A stretch of 6,840 nucleotides of DNA from positions 1 to 6,840 of the forward strand of contig DNXU01000591.1 in assembly GCA_003505715.1 (NCBI GenBank), read 5' to 3'. The notes under the pieces are model-generated. The model saw only the letters and a list, made by a program, of their open reading frames with translations. It was not told the DNA's origin and searched no databases. Position numbers and translations under genes: made by a program. The DNA is from Cyanobacteria bacterium UBA8803 (GTDB lineage: Bacteria; Cyanobacteriota; Cyanobacteriia; Cyanobacteriales; Coleofasciculaceae). Shown piece by piece: positions 5,626 to 6,840 of the stretch (positions within the stretch are counted from its first letter, which is position 1; every line of letters begins with the position of its first letter).

Positions 5626-6840
5626 ATGGAACAGATATTGCAATTTTTACCAGAAGGCCCGATTGTTGCATTTACCGTCCTCCTGTTGGTGATCTGGACT
5701 ATTCCTCCCATCTTCGAGCGATTGCGACTGCCCGGTTTAGTGGGACTACTAGTTGCTGGAGTGGTGCTTGGCCCAAATGCTTTGCACTTTATCGATGCCA
5801 AAGATGAAACGATGAAGCTGCTATCGGACATCGGCAAAATTTACCTGATGTTTGTCGCTGGATTAGAAATTGACCTCAAAGAGTTCCACAAAACTAGAAA
5901 TCGTTCTCTAGGCTTCGGTATTGCTACATTCTTAGTTCCCCTGATTACTGGCACCATTGTGGGGCGCATGTTCAACTTCGGTTGGAATGCTTCAATTCTG
6001 ATTGGCTCTTTACTCGCTTCTCACACTCTCCTAGGCTACCCAATCGTCAATCGGTTAGGTCTAGTCGGGAATCAAGCAGTTACAGTAACGATTGGAGCCA
6101 CGATATTTACTGATATTTCTGCTCTCTTAGTTCTGGCCATTTGCGTATCAATTCATGCAGGCGAATTTTCCTCGCTGAGTCTAGCTATCCAATTAGGAAC
6201 CTTAGCCATCTACTCCGTGATCGTTTTATTTGGTTTTGCTAGGGCGGGGAAAGAATACTTTCGCCGCACCGGGGATGAGGAGGGCAATCAGTTCTTATTC
6301 ATTCTCTTAGCCGTATTTTTGGCTGCGGTGGGAGCGCAGGTCATTAAAGTAGAGGAGATTGTTGGTGCGTTCCTAGCTGGTTTGGCAGTAAATCAGGTAG
6401 TAGGCCATGGCCCGGTCAAAGAAAAAGTGGAGTTCGTTGGCAGTGTTTTGTTCATTCCCTTTTTCTTTGTCGGCATGGGCTTGCTGCTCGATATTCCCGT
6501 CTTCTTAGAAACCCTGAATTCCTCCTTAGAACTGACGATCGCAATTGTGGTAGGTTTGATTGGCAGTAAATTTCTGGCCGCGCTAGTAGTCAAGCCGTTC
6601 TATCACTATACCTGGGACGAGACCTTGACAATGTGGTCGCTGTCGATGCCCCAGGTGGCCGCAACTCTGGCAGCAGCACTCGTTGGCTTTCAAGTGGGGT
6701 TGCTGACAGAGGCAGTCTTCAACGGTGTGATCGTCTTGATGCTGGTAACCTCTATATTGGGGCCAGTGATTACAGCCAGATTTGCCAGCAGGCTACCTTT
6801 ACCAAAAACAGCTCTCGATACGGATACTAGCTCGATTTGG
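5626..6840 (+). CDS. CPA2-type monovalent cation/proton antiporter (Na_H_Exchanger family), 3' end outside window
   Basis: These are the first 405 residues of an inner-membrane antiporter exchanging Na+ or K+ for protons, with roles in pH and salt homeostasis. ATG 5626 is the start: an in-frame TAA lies at 5614-5616. About twelve hydrophobic segments are visible between residues 13 and 386. Family signatures are LRLPGLVGLLVAGVVLGPNA (33-52), YLMFVAGLEIDL (73-84), and the core helix ATIFTDISALLVL (158-170), whose Asp163 is the expected ion-binding residue. That position reads Asp-Ile rather than Asp-Asp. Later come EEIVGAFLAGLAVN (243-256), the conserved Lys315 in LIGSKFLAAL, and SMPQVAATLAAALVG (340-354). 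The frame remains open after the last helix (PLPKTALDTDTSSIW), so a cytoplasmic C-terminal domain probably follows. Cyanobacterial relatives often carry universal-stress-protein or TrkA-type domains there, but this is not seen here. Na+ versus K+ specificity cannot be decided. Confidence 0.93.
   Translation, partial: MEQILQFLPEGPIVAFTVLLLVIWTIPPIFERLRLPGLVGLLVAGVVLGPNALHFIDAKDETMKLLSDIGKIYLMFVAGLEIDLKEFHKTRNRSLGFGIATFLVPLITGTIVGRMFNFGWNASILIGSLLASHTLLGYPIVNRLGLVGNQAVTVTIGATIFTDISALLVLAICVSIHAGEFSSLSLAIQLGTLAIYSVIVLFGFARAGKEYFRRTGDEEGNQFLFILLAVFLAAVGAQVIKVEEIVGAFLAGLAVNQVVGHGPVKEKVEFVGSVLFIPFFFVGMGLLLDIPVFLETLNSSLELTIAIVVGLIGSKFLAALVVKPFYHYTWDETLTMWSLSMPQVAATLAAALVGFQVGLLTEAVFNGVIVLMLVTSILGPVITARFASRLPLPKTALDTDTSSIW

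Noticed and set aside
5565..5837. Minus-strand 90-codon frame
   Set aside because: It is antisense to the antiporter start region, low in complexity (Ser/Thr/Lys-rich) and lacks motifs.
6393..6830. Minus-strand 66-codon frame and plus-strand 65-codon frame near the window end
   Set aside because: Both are shadows of the antiporter gene, whose frame shows conserved transporter motifs across the same bases.

Overview
The window looks like chromosomal DNA from a cyanobacterium, probably a filamentous or other repeat-rich lineage. Three signs support this. HIP1-type octamers (GCGATCGC) occur at 2933, 2956, 3017, 5034 and 5241. Heptad tandem repeats of the TTACCCA / ATTGGTG type, common between cyanobacterial genes, occur at both ends of the gene block. 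The cobA-type and antiporter proteins also read as cyanobacterial. No species can be named from the sequence alone.

Layout. Positions 1-140 are almost entirely a heptad tandem repeat with no gene. From about 4239 down to 141 the minus strand carries three co-oriented genes, in transcription order: a family-2-like (GT-A) glycosyltransferase (4239-3223), a GT-B family-4 glycosyltransferase (3184-1922), and an alkaline-phosphatase-superfamily phosphodiesterase/nucleotide-pyrophosphatase-like protein (1850-141). The gaps are 38 and 71 bases, so they could form one transcription unit. Together they suggest assembly and editing of a surface glycan or glycoconjugate: two sugar transferases plus an enzyme acting on phosphoester bonds. 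The acceptor and sugars cannot be read from the sequence. The first glycosyltransferase is visibly more A+T-rich than its neighbours and has no HIP1 site, which hints at separate acquisition.

A region of about 300 bases (4240-4541) separates this block from the plus-strand genes. It holds a doubtful 71-codon minus-strand reading frame and a short CCCTCAT repeat. On the plus strand, cobA (4542-5315, uroporphyrinogen-III C-methyltransferase) makes precorrin-2 for siroheme and cobalamin and ends at a clear intrinsic terminator. A 310-base spacer follows, with the terminator, a second heptad-repeat block arranged as an imperfect inverted repeat, and a leader with two small palindromes. From 5626 to the window end runs the membrane part of a CPA2-type cation/proton antiporter, cut off by the window edge.

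Nothing here is clearly a new system. The points most worth checking are the phosphodiesterase with an atypical second metal-site motif beside two glycosyltransferases, the base composition of the first glycosyltransferase, and the structured spacer before the antiporter.
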